53,938 nucleotides of DNA from a virus. Below the pieces are notes generated by a model. The model did no database searches, was not told the origin of the DNA, and saw only the letters and a list, made by a program, of their open reading frames with translations. The DNA is taken from positions 1 through 53,938 of IMG/VR virus record IMGVR_UViG_3300044491_001751, one strand, 5' to 3'. A program made the position numbers and the translations under genes. Shown piece after piece: positions 15,399 through 25,699 of the stretch; within the stretch, counting starts at the first letter, position 1, and every line of letters begins with the position of its first letter.

Positions 15399-18300
15399 TA
15401 GTTACTCTCCAATGTGGCTATTCTACTCTCTAGTGTAGTTATAGTGTTTGATAGTTCTTGTATAGCTTTAATTAAGCTTGGAACAAGGGCCTGATACTGA
15501 AGACCGTAGGCTGGCTCTTCTTCAGTGACATAGTCAGAAAATATCTTCGATGGGCCCTGCCTATAGAGAATATTAGTTTCTTCAGTGACACCGCTATCCG
15601 CTAGAGCCGCGGCAACCTCTTGGGCAATTAGGCCGTACTGAGGGGCAGTGCCTAGCTCTTCTTCGGGACGCCACTTAAAAGTTACAGGTCTTAGGGCATT
15701 TATAAAATTCACTCCTAGAGAAGAATCAGCAATATCTTTTTTAAGGCGCTCATCCGAGCTTGTCCTATATAGAGTACCTAAAGTAGTAGTTCCAACGTCC
15801 GAGGTAGTGGCACCGCTAAGGTCTTCTATTCGAACAATATTTGTTGTCCCCCTGAAGTAATACTCTGGAGATACAGCTCCACTTGAATCAAATTCAATAT
15901 TGCTGTCTACGTCAATTTCAGACCAGCCAGAACCGTCGTCACCTCTCAAAACTAGTCCAGCATTACTGCATCTAATGTAGTCATTCTGATCGGGAGAATA
16001 TGCGGTTACAGTAGTTCCACTAATAAAAAGCTCGGGCGTAGTTGCTCCATACCTACCAGCTATTCTAAGTCCAGCCGAGCTCCCCTCAATAATTCCGTCG
16101 TAGTTAGTGTCGTCTCCAGAATCATAAAACTTAACCGTGTTCGTACTACCACTAACAAGTACACGTTTTCCCGTACCTGAAGAAGTTCTTATTGTAAAAC
16201 CAGTAAGTGTTCCAGCATTAATAGCATTAGCTTCTATTGTTCCAGTTGTAATCTTGCCGCCATCAATAGTGGTGGAATTGCTGTTTATGTCACTGGCCGC
16301 GCTTCCCTTAGCGATATATAGAGTTCCAGCAGTGACGGCAGTTACATAAGTACTAGCCGCATCGCTAGCGGTCAGGTATAAACCTAGAGAGCTTAAAGTT
16401 GCATATGTACTAGCTGCAGCTGATGATGTCAGATAAGGAGCCAAGTCAGACGATGTCAAGAAGGAGCTTAGGTCACTCTGAGTGGCAGGAGCTGAACCGC
16501 CAATTGTCAGAGAGCCGCTCGCGATTTGGATAGAGCCATCGGTAGAATTAATAAAAATGGTTCTAGTGCTGCCGTTGTAGGCTTCTAGTCCAGATGTTGT
16601 AATTCTGACCCTAGATCCAGAATCCGTGGAACTTGTAGAAATTACATCGCTAGAAAGAAACCGAGCAGCAAGCGCCCCGACATCTATCTTGTTGGCCTCG
16701 ATGCTGTTAGCTTTAATGATGTTTCCATTAATCTCATCGCCTCTAATTAGCTGACCAGTGATGTTTATACCAATAATGTCTTCGCCAGTGACAATTGTTC
16801 CAGGAGTGATGTTTGCAGCTTGGATAATCCCCTGAATGGCTTCAACATCAACAAGAGACGTGGCCTGACCTGTTACCTGCTCGGAGGGCAAGCTAGAGGT
16901 GTTAGAAGCATCCCTAAGAATTGCTCTGTAGTAGTAGCTGTTTCCATAGGTAACGCTTGCATCAACATACTTAGCACCTGCAACGGCAGTTATGGAAGTA
17001 ACTAGCGTAGAAGTTGACGGAGTAAACCCGTCGGTGGTGCTCCTGTGAATATCTAGGTATACAAGACCATCGGGTTTTGTTTGAGGTGAGCCAAGCGCAC
17101 TTTCTACATTGCCGTCCCAGACCAAGGTTATGGTTCCTAAGTAGACGCTAGGGGTAAGGGGCGTTGGTCTGACAGTGGCAATGTTTGTATCAGGGGCGTC
17201 GGCAGTAGTGTGGTTTCCTGTAAGAGCCGAGGAATACTCGCCTCCGCTGTCAAATGCATAGACTTCAAAGGAATAAGCAGTGTTGTCTGCAAACAGACCC
17301 GCTTCGCCAAAAGTAACACTAGTTGCAGTAGCGTCTTCTAGTCTGTAGGTTTTCCAGTCTCCTGAACCAGCTCTCCACTTAATCAGATAACCGAAAAGAT
17401 CCGTGAGAGTAGACCCGTCTTCGTTAGTTGTAGGGGCACTCCAACCAACTTCAACAATAACTCTTGCAGTATTTCCAACAATAAAGTCAATGTTGCTAGT
17501 AATGTCAAGATTCGTAGGAGCAGCAGGAGGATTGCCGTCACCTGCCACGGCACCTGGAGTGTACTCAACCCAACGGATACCGTCCCAGTAGTAAGTTTCG
17601 TTACTCGAACTGTCTACCCAAATTGATCCGTCCTGGGCCCACTGGCGAGCAACAGGAAAGACGTAAACGTTTGAAGATGACACATCCGTGCTAGAAACAG
17701 CAGTAGCTACGCCAGCTGCTAGAACATATTCAATAGTGGTGCTTGTTACAGCACTGATCTCGAAAAGCCCGTCAGTCCCGTAGGCCCTAGAGTCCTGGGA
17801 AAAGATGTCAACAAAAATAATGTCGCCTACCTCGAAGTGGTGGGTCGCATTCATTGTCAAAGTTACGGTGCTGTTAGGAGCAGCCGAAATCTCAAAGGAG
17901 TCAACTTTTCTACGAGTTTGTAGACGCCTCTTAGAGCTCCAACTAGAAGGTACAGACGAGTCTGGCTTAAAGTAATAAGAGTGGCTAATAGTTACGCCAG
18001 AAAGTTGATCTTGAGTGGGGTCATGCCTGTAGCTTGGACGGTCAGCCCATGGTGGAGTTTCTACAGATTCGACAGTAAAGTTGTCGCCGTCCACGTCGAT
18101 GGCGGTGCTGCTGCCCCAGTGGATTCCAGAAACTTGGATTCTGTCTCCCTCGTCAGCTCCAAGTTCTGACTCAAAGTAGAGCTCTACCCTGTCACCTTTA
18201 CCAGTTACAGAGTTAGAGTAGACATACCCATCATGAACTTTTTTGTACTGATACGGAGCAGAAGAACTTACTACAGTCTCTGGACCAGTAGCGGGTGGTG

Positions 18301-18430
18301 CAATAGTTATTGCATTCTCCACCTCCGAGCTAGTAAGAAGATTTATAGGTCTTAGCTCTACGGAGCGAACGCGCTGATCTAGACGACTCATTAGAGTCGT
18401 CAGTTTTCTACGTCGTCTTCTAATCCCCAT
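15398..18430 (-). CDS. Tail fibre with FN3 domains and S74 intramolecular chaperone
   Basis: The 1010-aa protein has a beta-rich N-terminal part, two fibronectin type III-like domains (PPAAPTNLDITS... and the PTPLTPSVYLGTITLVWDG region), a collagen-free repetitive stalk with repeated LTSSDLAPYL-type and TYATLSSLGLYL-type segments, and at the C-terminus SSDERLKKDIADSS ... LRPVTFKWR ... YGLIAQEV, the peptidase S74 chaperone that trimerises the fibre and then cleaves itself off at the Ser of the SDERLKK motif. A terminal coiled coil follows. It is the likely host-recognition protein. Confidence 0.85.
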   Translation of the reverse strand: MGIRRRRRKLTTLMSRLDQRVRSVELRPINLLTSSEVENAITIAPPATGPETVVSSSAPYQYKKVHDGYVYSNSVTGKGDRVELYFESELGADEGDRIQVSGIHWGSSTAIDVDGDNFTVESVETPPWADRPSYRHDPTQDQLSGVTISHSYYFKPDSSVPSSWSSKRRLQTRRKVDSFEISAAPNSTVTLTMNATHHFEVGDIIFVDIFSQDSRAYGTDGLFEISAVTSTTIEYVLAAGVATAVSSTDVSSSNVYVFPVARQWAQDGSIWVDSSSNETYYWDGIRWVEYTPGAVAGDGNPPAAPTNLDITSNIDFIVGNTARVIVEVGWSAPTTNEDGSTLTDLFGYLIKWRAGSGDWKTYRLEDATATSVTFGEAGLFADNTAYSFEVYAFDSGGEYSSALTGNHTTADAPDTNIATVRPTPLTPSVYLGTITLVWDGNVESALGSPQTKPDGLVYLDIHRSTTDGFTPSTSTLVTSITAVAGAKYVDASVTYGNSYYYRAILRDASNTSSLPSEQVTGQATSLVDVEAIQGIIQAANITPGTIVTGEDIIGINITGQLIRGDEINGNIIKANSIEANKIDVGALAARFLSSDVISTSSTDSGSRVRITTSGLEAYNGSTRTIFINSTDGSIQIASGSLTIGGSAPATQSDLSSFLTSSDLAPYLTSSAAASTYATLSSLGLYLTASDAASTYVTAVTAGTLYIAKGSAASDINSNSTTIDGGKITTGTIEANAINAGTLTGFTIRTSSGTGKRVLVSGSTNTVKFYDSGDDTNYDGIIEGSSAGLRIAGRYGATTPELFISGTTVTAYSPDQNDYIRCSNAGLVLRGDDGSGWSEIDVDSNIEFDSSGAVSPEYYFRGTTNIVRIEDLSGATTSDVGTTTLGTLYRTSSDERLKKDIADSSLGVNFINALRPVTFKWRPEEELGTAPQYGLIAQEVAAALADSGVTEETNILYRQGPSKIFSDYVTEEEPAYGLQYQALVPSLIKAIQELSNTITTLESRIATLESN

Positions 18431-20759
18431 TGAATGGCTTCCCGTCTAAGATAGTTACACCTGAAATTGGAATTGATGGTTCTGTAATTAGCTCTAAAGA
18501 CACTTCTTCGGGATAACTAGGAGCATCAGGCACACTGACACTATAAGAGACAATTTTTCTCACTAGCACTCCATCATCAGTTCCGTAGTCTTGTTCTAGG
18601 TAGCTGTCTGCTCTAAGAGACACGAAGTTGTCGTTAAGTTTAATTGAACACCAGTCGCCTGGCTTATAGGTCCCCAGCTTAGGGTTGGCAGAACCATTAA
18701 CAGAAATGGTAAAAGTGCTGATAGGAGGAACAGACTCTTCAAGCAATCTTGAAGCTTGCTTCCACAGGACTGTCTCCTCAGCAGAGTCTAGATCCTCAAC
18801 TTGGTCCAAGATTGGCCAACCTTGACGTAGCAGCTTGTGGTTAGATGCGGCAGAGTATGGCTGGCTGGCATCAGAGTTTAATCTAGAGTCTTTACCTTGA
18901 ACAAAAAATCGAGTGGCAGCATCTTCAGAAGTTTCGGAGAACTGGGCCTCTCTGACATTACCTGGGTACTCAAAAATGTAATCATCTGCTCCGTAAGCCG
19001 AAGCTGGAATACTAGAGGTTCCCGCGGGGAGAGATGCAATGTAAGTAGACAGACTCGCTGGGATCAGAGGCAAGAACATAAAATACTTTTTAAAGGTTCC
19101 AGTAGTAGTGTCATACTCGCAGTCAACTCGATACTCAAAGCCTCCTGGTTTTGTAGAGTACTCTTCAAGAATCTCGGATACGGATTTTAGCTCGTAACCT
19201 CTAATTACTGGATTAGGGAAAACGTTATTACTAAAAGAGTCATTTCTAGTGAAATCAAATCCAACGTCTCCCAGAGTTGAGTGCTCCCCAAAAGTGCCGT
19301 ACTGGGCTGATGCAACTCTAGTAACTGTAGGAGCGATGTCAACTGTTGCATCTCCTCCAGAAGTGAAGCTTCCAGTTTCTGTACTTGTAACTGTAAATTC
19401 AGTGTCGGAGGCAGACTGCACGGTAAACAGTCCGTTGTATCCAGTAGGGAACACGTTACTGATAGAGACCCTATCTCCAGGCGCAAAATCGTTGTTCGCT
19501 GTTATGGTCACTGTAGAGCCATCACCTGAAGCTCCAGTTATTGAAGCAGAGCCCCTCAGGTCGGTGTAGCTTTTTGCAATGTTAGATCCGATTTGAACAA
19601 CCTGAAACACCGTGCTCGAAACATTTGCGTACACGTTGTAGTAGCCGTCAAAAGTTTGGCTTACGTCTTCTAGGTAAACAATGTTGTTTGCATCAAATCC
19701 GTGGGCGCTGCTTGTTTCTATAGTTGCTACGTTGCCGCTTCTGGAAAAGCTGTATACGGGAACAACAGTCGCACTTTCTGTTGTTGTGCTGACGTCATTT
19801 CCAGTGTTGCTGTAGGTAAAGCTGTAGTCATCTATAACAGACGCAACTACTGCTTCTGAGTTGTCAAAAGTAGAAACAAATACGTTGTCTACTGTAGAGC
19901 CGTCAGTTCTGACATCAGTGATAGTTACTTTTTGTCCTGGAGTAAGTTCGTGCTTTTTTAGAGTAGTTATTGTGGCAATGTCTGAAGATCTAGAAACAGT
20001 GTTGATTTGATTGAATAGATCAATTCCTGGGCGTATCTCGTCATTGGCAAAGTCAAAGTCAAAGAGGTCAGTATTTAGCTCTCTTAGCAGGTCTTTAGCA
20101 AACTCGTAGCTGTCCTGTCTTGTTTCTACTGTGATTGGGTTGTCTTCTCCAAATGTCATATTTGGGAGGGTTTTACTATTTCCAGTAGCAACATCAACAT
20201 AAGTAGCAGGTACAGTGATCACTGATTTGTCTTCGCTGTCTAGGGTAGAGCTAAGTACTTCAAAGTAACCGTTGTAAAGAGTGTAGCCTTCGCCCCAATA
20301 GATGTATACAGCTTCTCCTACTGTAAAGCCATACTGTCCGAGGCTAAGGTTGACGGTCATAATTCCGTCACTCACTTCAGCTGTTGCTTCGTAGGAGCTG
20401 TTCCAAGTCTTCCAGATAACTCTACGGGACAGGTAGCTAGTAAATTCCGAAGCAGATACGGATAAAACTTTGTCAATAAGACTGTACTCGCGAGACCAAA
20501 TAATTCCGCCCCAGACGCAAATGCCGTCACGAACAACATAGAGAGCAGTTCTAGCAGGGAGCGTATTTTCGTAGAGGCTCAGGTTATAGGTGTCTTCAGT
20601 GACAGCAATATCACCAGTAAAAGTTCCAGCTTCTGTTAGCGAGCGAGAGTAGGAAACACTTCTAAACGGTATCTCAGCGAGAAGCTCGTTAGACATGAGG
20701 TCGCAAACAAAGTAACGGTAATCAACCGATGCTTCGGTACCCTGAGTTCTTACTGCCAT
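18420..20759 (-). CDS. Minor tail protein (tail tip, Tal-like)
   Basis: The start (VDYRYFVCDLMSNELLAEIPF, then SLTEAGTFTGDI) is the pattern of actinophage minor tail proteins of the baseplate hub type. The middle holds several repeats of about 45-50 residues with cores such as HELTPGQKVTI, HGFDANNIVYL and DFAPGDRVSISN, small beta modules that occur in tandem in this gene and its upstream neighbour. The start is ATG at 20759. It overlaps the fibre gene by 11 bases. Confidence 0.7.
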   Translation of the reverse strand: MAVRTQGTEASVDYRYFVCDLMSNELLAEIPFRSVSYSRSLTEAGTFTGDIAVTEDTYNLSLYENTLPARTALYVVRDGICVWGGIIWSREYSLIDKVLSVSASEFTSYLSRRVIWKTWNSSYEATAEVSDGIMTVNLSLGQYGFTVGEAVYIYWGEGYTLYNGYFEVLSSTLDSEDKSVITVPATYVDVATGNSKTLPNMTFGEDNPITVETRQDSYEFAKDLLRELNTDLFDFDFANDEIRPGIDLFNQINTVSRSSDIATITTLKKHELTPGQKVTITDVRTDGSTVDNVFVSTFDNSEAVVASVIDDYSFTYSNTGNDVSTTTESATVVPVYSFSRSGNVATIETSSAHGFDANNIVYLEDVSQTFDGYYNVYANVSSTVFQVVQIGSNIAKSYTDLRGSASITGASGDGSTVTITANNDFAPGDRVSISNVFPTGYNGLFTVQSASDTEFTVTSTETGSFTSGGDATVDIAPTVTRVASAQYGTFGEHSTLGDVGFDFTRNDSFSNNVFPNPVIRGYELKSVSEILEEYSTKPGGFEYRVDCEYDTTTGTFKKYFMFLPLIPASLSTYIASLPAGTSSIPASAYGADDYIFEYPGNVREAQFSETSEDAATRFFVQGKDSRLNSDASQPYSAASNHKLLRQGWPILDQVEDLDSAEETVLWKQASRLLEESVPPISTFTISVNGSANPKLGTYKPGDWCSIKLNDNFVSLRADSYLEQDYGTDDGVLVRKIVSYSVSVPDAPSYPEEVSLELITEPSIPISGVTILDGKPFNGD

Positions 20760-20795
20760 CTTTTGTCCTTGAATGTCTTTGTATTAGTTTACCAG

Positions 20796-22604
20796 CTAGC
20801 CAATCCACCCAGATCGGTAGTAGATGACCCATTCGGAGCTAGTGATGCTGTTTTCCGTGTAATTAGAGACGTACAGTCGATTACTTCCAGGCTCCAGGTA
20901 TATCCAGTCAACTAAGACTTGAAGTTTTGCCCTACCATTTGCAGTGTTAGTTACGGCTCCTGCAGAGTAGGTCACATCTAGTGCTTCTCTGTTGTAGGTG
21001 TCTACCTCAAGCTTGTGTCCACTTGCTACCCCTCCAACTAGTTCTATGCTTTGGCCATTTTCTTGGTTAGTGATTGTCGGCGGGTTGTCTGAATCTGTAA
21101 CAGCAGATACTCCAGAAATTTCTATAATGACGGGGACAGCGGTATTGCCGTCATTCACTATTGTTGTTTCCCATGAGGAAGAAGAATTGATTGTTGCGGT
21201 CTGGTATCCGTCTGGATCACCATCAACAAACTCATACTTGATTGGGTCAACGGCTTTAAGTCCGATAGAAAAGTCATGACGACCACGAGCATTTACGCTA
21301 GTAATTTGCGGAGCACCACTGAGGCGAACTTTTGCAGCTTTTCTGATTTTGTGAACCAGCTTGTTGCTTTTTATGGCTTCTACACCAACTACACCGTCAA
21401 TTGTCACGGTGTTACTAGTCACTGCAACTACTTCGATATCTGCCCCGTTAGGGATAGCTAGGTAATCACCTACAGCAATATTGTGATTTGTAGAGGTGGT
21501 GTACTTTGCATACGGGTGGGTTGCAGTCCCCCCTGAAACGTAAGTGTCAGTTACAGAGCTCGCAACAGTAAATGTGTTGCTTGTAATAGCAATAATTTCT
21601 TGGCCCGCAACGTCAAACGCGCTGGGGCTAGTGTTTGCTACTGTAATTGAATCTCCCACTGAAAAAGAGTGAATAGATTCTTGGGTAGTGTACACAACGT
21701 TTGTGCCATCCCCGACGGCGTTCGATATTTCTGCATCAGAAGCAATTACTCTACTTGATATGTCATAGGATTCGTTTTCGTCCACAATTAGGTAGCCAGC
21801 TGTAGTGGTCTTAACCATAGGAGACAAATAGCTCATTAAAGTGTTTCTAGCCGCTGCGGCATCAGATGGCTCTTGAGGGAGGAAAGAGCCATTCAGTGTA
21901 AGAATCCTGTTGGCATACCTACCAATAGCGTCATATGAACCGTCGCCCCAGCCCCTAGGGAGATCTGGGAGCTCTGGGTCAGGCAGGGTCCACCATCCTG
22001 CAATGTCAGTTACAACCCACACAACATTATTAGAGTCAATAGTGTTTAAGGTAAGACCAGTTTCAGTTGCAGGGTTCCAAAGCTGAATGCCGCCCTCTAG
22101 CTTCATTCCAGAGAGGAACGGCTCGGGATAGTTAGTTAGAGCCGTATTTACGACTTTATTTTCTTCAGCCTGATTTTTTGTTGGCTCTACAGAATCATAG
22201 AAGTCTGCTTTAGCAACACCGCTATCAAAACTCCCGCCAGGGTCAACTTGCTGAGCAGAAGACGGGGTTGAGTAGTATTGAAACACTGGGTAGACATTCG
22301 TCACGCTGGAAGACGAAAGGTCTGAAAAACTTAGTGAAGAAAGAACTACGGAAGAGACGTTTGCCGTAGAGCTGGCGGGGGAGCTCGAGTAGGTGTTAGA
22401 AAGAGACCAACCAACAAATTGGATGTTCTCTGTAGCTGAAGTGTCTAGAGGAGTGTCTCCACTCAAGTCTCCAAGATACGTAATAAGCTCTGCATCAGAT
22501 GCTATTACAGAGTCGTCTAGCCGAAGAGTGGGGCTAGTGCCAAGCAGCTCTACAGCTGTATTTGCAAGAACATAAACGTACTTATCTATGCCGTAAGTTG
22601 CCAT
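20796..22604 (-). CDS. Distal-tail-like minor tail protein
   Basis: It follows the tape measure gene with a one-base overlap, the usual place of the distal tail protein (Dit). The C-terminal part (RHDFSIGLKAVDPIKYEFVDG, ...GSNRLYVSN) matches the phage tail Dit/siphovirus type. The middle contains the same small beta repeats (IHSFSVGDSITVAN; NHNIAVGDYLAIPNG) as the next gene, probably spread by domain duplication. Confidence 0.65.
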   Translation of the reverse strand: MATYGIDKYVYVLANTAVELLGTSPTLRLDDSVIASDAELITYLGDLSGDTPLDTSATENIQFVGWSLSNTYSSSPASSTANVSSVVLSSLSFSDLSSSSVTNVYPVFQYYSTPSSAQQVDPGGSFDSGVAKADFYDSVEPTKNQAEENKVVNTALTNYPEPFLSGMKLEGGIQLWNPATETGLTLNTIDSNNVVWVVTDIAGWWTLPDPELPDLPRGWGDGSYDAIGRYANRILTLNGSFLPQEPSDAAAARNTLMSYLSPMVKTTTAGYLIVDENESYDISSRVIASDAEISNAVGDGTNVVYTTQESIHSFSVGDSITVANTSPSAFDVAGQEIIAITSNTFTVASSVTDTYVSGGTATHPYAKYTTSTNHNIAVGDYLAIPNGADIEVVAVTSNTVTIDGVVGVEAIKSNKLVHKIRKAAKVRLSGAPQITSVNARGRHDFSIGLKAVDPIKYEFVDGDPDGYQTATINSSSSWETTIVNDGNTAVPVIIEISGVSAVTDSDNPPTITNQENGQSIELVGGVASGHKLEVDTYNREALDVTYSAGAVTNTANGRAKLQVLVDWIYLEPGSNRLYVSNYTENSITSSEWVIYYRSGWIG

Positions 22605-25273
22605 TAGATAGCACCCTTCTTAATCTCAAATGCAAGCCTTCTGGAAACGGCTGCTGCAAGTTCTCTCTCATCCATTCCAGGGGATGGATTAACGGTGATG
22701 TTGATGCCACCAGCCCCGCCAGCTAGAGCATTAATCATTGCGTAGTCACGCCTTGATAGGCCCTTCTCGTCTAGAGGCTCTACACGTTCTGGACGCCCTG
22801 CTTCTGCTAGCTGCGCAATTGTACCTCCACTTGAAGGCATTACGACGCCACCCTCTGCAAGCCGAGGTATGGTAATTCTTGGTATTAGGCTAATTTCTAG
22901 CTCTTGGCCAATAAGATCACCAAGGAAGCCTAGACCACCATTGGCCAGCTTGATCATGTTGTTTAGGCCATCGATAAAGAAGTTAATAAAGTTCTCTGCC
23001 ATGCCTATGAGGCCATTAATGATTCCCTTAAAGAATCCAGTTACATTATTCCAAACGTCCTCGAAGAAGCCTCCGATAGCGTCAAAGGCATCCTTAAACC
23101 AAGTTTTGACATTTGTCCATACTTCCTTAACACCTTCAACTGTCGTGTTCCACGAGTCTCTAAGGTTTGTTCCAAGAGTCCTAAAGAAGCTAAAAATATT
23201 ATCGATAACAACTTTGAAAAGTTCTGAGAATCCTTCCCATGCTTCTTTTATAAAAGCCACAAACTTGCCCCAAAGTTCTTGTCCAAATCTAGTTTGAGTG
23301 AAGAACCATGTTAGAGCTGCAACAAGCGCAATTACTGCAGTAATAATGATTCCAACAGGATTGGATAGGCCAAACACTGCAGCAAGTCTTATACCAATAA
23401 ATTTAATAATTCCGTAAACAGAGCCAAGGAATCCGAGCAGCGCAATTACCGATCCAATTACTACTAAGAAGAAGTTTTTAATCTGCTCGAAAACAAATGT
23501 AAGAGCAGTGGTGAAAGCAAAGACTCTACCAATTGCGTCAATAATTTCTTTGTTCGCAGGATCACCAATAAACTCAGCTATTGGTTTGATTAGGTCGGTT
23601 ATTGTCTCAAAGAATGTGGTAGGAGCATCTGCGTCAGCAAATCCTGCAAACAAGTCTCCAAGAGTGACAATCAGTTCTCCGAGAGCGGGAGCTGCATCAG
23701 CAAAAGCCTTAAAGACGGCATCCCAGTTGTCAATATTGTCCTGCTCATTTAGAGCTTCAAAAAACTTTCCAACGTTTTCATTGGCACCAAGCTCCAAGAA
23801 GGATCCAATAACATTTCCTAAGAATTCCATTACAGGACCAAAGTTATCGGCAAGTCCTTGGAAAGTATTTTTTAGTGCTTCTCCCTCTGCACTTATCTCC
23901 CCGTCTTTAACTAAGCTAGCGAACCCACTGGTACTGTCTTCAAAATACTTTAAGACCGTGTCTATAGGTCCACCTTCTCCAGAGAGAATAGTTATGAAGT
24001 CACCAAAGCCGTTGAATAGGTTTCCAATAATTCCAAATAGTCTGGAGCCAGTAGAATATGCGTCCCCGAAGAAGTCTTCTAGTCCACCCTCGCTCAGCTG
24101 GGTGTTCCAGTCAATTAAAGTGTCTCTAACAAAAGTCAGGAACTGAGTGCCTATCCCATTTGCATCGTTGAAAATTCTAAGGAGGACTTCGCCGAACTCG
24201 CCAAATATCTCGCCAATAAGAGGGATATTTGTATTTAGGTTGTCTAAGAATGTCTCTACTTCGGCCTTCGTGTCTTCCGTTAGGAAGTTATCGAAGAAAT
24301 TACTTACACCAGTCCCTAGTGATGTTCCTAGTTCCTCAAACTTTGTTTCTAGAGTGGGGAAGTAGAAATCCACCATTTGCTGGATTTGCTCTTCTAGAAC
24401 TGGAAGGAACCCAGAGGCAACAGCTTCCTTAAGGACATCGAGCTTTGGACGTAGTCCAACAAGGAACTGAGCAAACCGCTTCTGAGACTCGGTCAGGCCA
24501 GCATACGGGTCCGCGCCTCCGTTTTTGTTTAGAGCTTCGGGCCCTTTAGCAACTTCCGCATTTAGATCTTGAGTGCGGTCTTTAGCTCTACGATACGCAA
24601 GCTCGGCTTCTTCATATGCTAGCTTTGCCTCCCTACGAGCTGCAGAGTTTGGCGGGAGGTCAGCAGTACGACGAAGGTTTTCTAGAGCTTTCTCTAGATT
24701 GAGGGCTGCACGGCCTTCGGATAGGGCAGCCTCTTCGGCTTGGAACTGTAGCTGCTGAAACTCTTCACGAATCTCGGCAATAGATTTGCCTAGCCCTTGG
24801 TTTTGTTTGGTGGCGGCAGAGACTGCAGCTCCTATGCCCCCTAAGGCAAACTGAGCTAGACCAATTGCAAGTCGCATCTGCACAAATGCAGCTGCTAGAC
24901 CAGCTACAGCAGGAATGGCTTTACCAACTGCAGCTACTAGTATGACTAGCCCGCCGACTAGTGCAGCAAGTCCTCCAACTAGGGCAGCCGCGCCAGTACC
25001 TACCGTATAAGTAATCCTAACAAGACTTCTAAAAGCCAGTCTTGCTTGCTCAGCTTCGGGGGCTATAATCCTAAGGCCATCAGCAACTTTATTGAAGACG
25101 TTTCCAGTGCCTTGATCAAATCCTCTTTTAAAGGCTTTACCAAAGCTTTCGCCCTGGCCCCTCGCCTGAGGACCAACAATGCCACCAAGTTTGCGAATTT
25201 GATTCGAGATATCAGAAGCCATGCCAGTCGTCACGGCTTTGACGAGTATGTGGGCTTCGCCGACTAGTGCCAT
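22604..25273 (-). CDS. Tape measure protein
   Basis: An 889-aa helical protein with several hydrophobic segments (ALVGGLAALVGGLVILVAA; VVIGSVIALLGFLGSVYG), Ala/Gly/Phe-rich repeats (FFKGIINGLIGMAENF) and a C-terminal LAEGGVVMPSSGG stretch seen in many tape measure proteins. It determines tail length and helps DNA entry. It is the longest gene of the tail module and directly follows the assembly chaperones, the canonical position. Confidence 0.9.
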   Translation of the reverse strand: MALVGEAHILVKAVTTGMASDISNQIRKLGGIVGPQARGQGESFGKAFKRGFDQGTGNVFNKVADGLRIIAPEAEQARLAFRSLVRITYTVGTGAAALVGGLAALVGGLVILVAAVGKAIPAVAGLAAAFVQMRLAIGLAQFALGGIGAAVSAATKQNQGLGKSIAEIREEFQQLQFQAEEAALSEGRAALNLEKALENLRRTADLPPNSAARREAKLAYEEAELAYRRAKDRTQDLNAEVAKGPEALNKNGGADPYAGLTESQKRFAQFLVGLRPKLDVLKEAVASGFLPVLEEQIQQMVDFYFPTLETKFEELGTSLGTGVSNFFDNFLTEDTKAEVETFLDNLNTNIPLIGEIFGEFGEVLLRIFNDANGIGTQFLTFVRDTLIDWNTQLSEGGLEDFFGDAYSTGSRLFGIIGNLFNGFGDFITILSGEGGPIDTVLKYFEDSTSGFASLVKDGEISAEGEALKNTFQGLADNFGPVMEFLGNVIGSFLELGANENVGKFFEALNEQDNIDNWDAVFKAFADAAPALGELIVTLGDLFAGFADADAPTTFFETITDLIKPIAEFIGDPANKEIIDAIGRVFAFTTALTFVFEQIKNFFLVVIGSVIALLGFLGSVYGIIKFIGIRLAAVFGLSNPVGIIITAVIALVAALTWFFTQTRFGQELWGKFVAFIKEAWEGFSELFKVVIDNIFSFFRTLGTNLRDSWNTTVEGVKEVWTNVKTWFKDAFDAIGGFFEDVWNNVTGFFKGIINGLIGMAENFINFFIDGLNNMIKLANGGLGFLGDLIGQELEISLIPRITIPRLAEGGVVMPSSGGTIAQLAEAGRPERVEPLDEKGLSRRDYAMINALAGGAGGINITVNPSPGMDERELAAAVSRRLAFEIKKGAI

Positions 25274-25291
25274 CTAATACCTCACCCCCTC

Positions 25292-25699
25292 TTAGCCAAG
25301 CGGGGCATCTAGGTCCGAACCAAACGGCAACACTGAATCAGGGTTGAAGTCGGTCGGAGGAACGTATGGTTTAGTCTCTCCCGTATTAAAAGCAGGGTCA
25401 TCAAATCCAAAGTCGCTTGTTGCATTCTTTGGAACGTAAGACCTGCCATTTTGCTTTCTAGTTGAAATTGCATATCTGTAGGTTTTTCCGTACAACAGAT
25501 AAAGCTGAGAACGGTATGCACTTACAGCTTCTGCCTCTTCCGCAGAGCCGTATCGCATATCTTCCTCCATAAGATAGTGAACAACATCTGTCATTTCTGT
25601 TGCTTCCATCTCAAGTAATCTCAATCCATTTGCCAAGGCTTTACCGTTTACGTAAGGCCAGAGATCATCCGCCCAGGTTAGGATTCCTCTGGCTGCTGA
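25292..25699 (-). CDS. Tail assembly chaperone, downstream (T) part made by -1 frameshift
   Basis: This open frame has no good start of its own: its first candidate is a TTG at 25636 without a ribosome site. Read in the -1 frame it is open back to the slippery site at 25699-25705 inside the upstream gene. A fusion of 106 codons from that gene plus 135 codons here gives about 241 aa. The C-terminal part has an acidic helix (TDVVHYLMEEDMRYGSAEEA) and a disordered tail. This is the G/GT arrangement used by lambda-like tails to chaperone the tape measure protein. Confidence 0.75.
   Translation of the reverse strand, partial: SAARGILTWADDLWPYVNGKALANGLRLLEMEATEMTDVVHYLMEEDMRYGSAEEAEAVSAYRSQLYLLYGKTYRYAISTRKQNGRSYVPKNATSDFGFDDPAFNTGETKPYVPPTDFNPDSVLPFGSDLDAPLG

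Noticed and set aside
23508-24146. 212-codon plus-strand frame over the tape measure gene
   Set aside because: Antisense shadow of a strongly coding helical gene; no start signal or motif.
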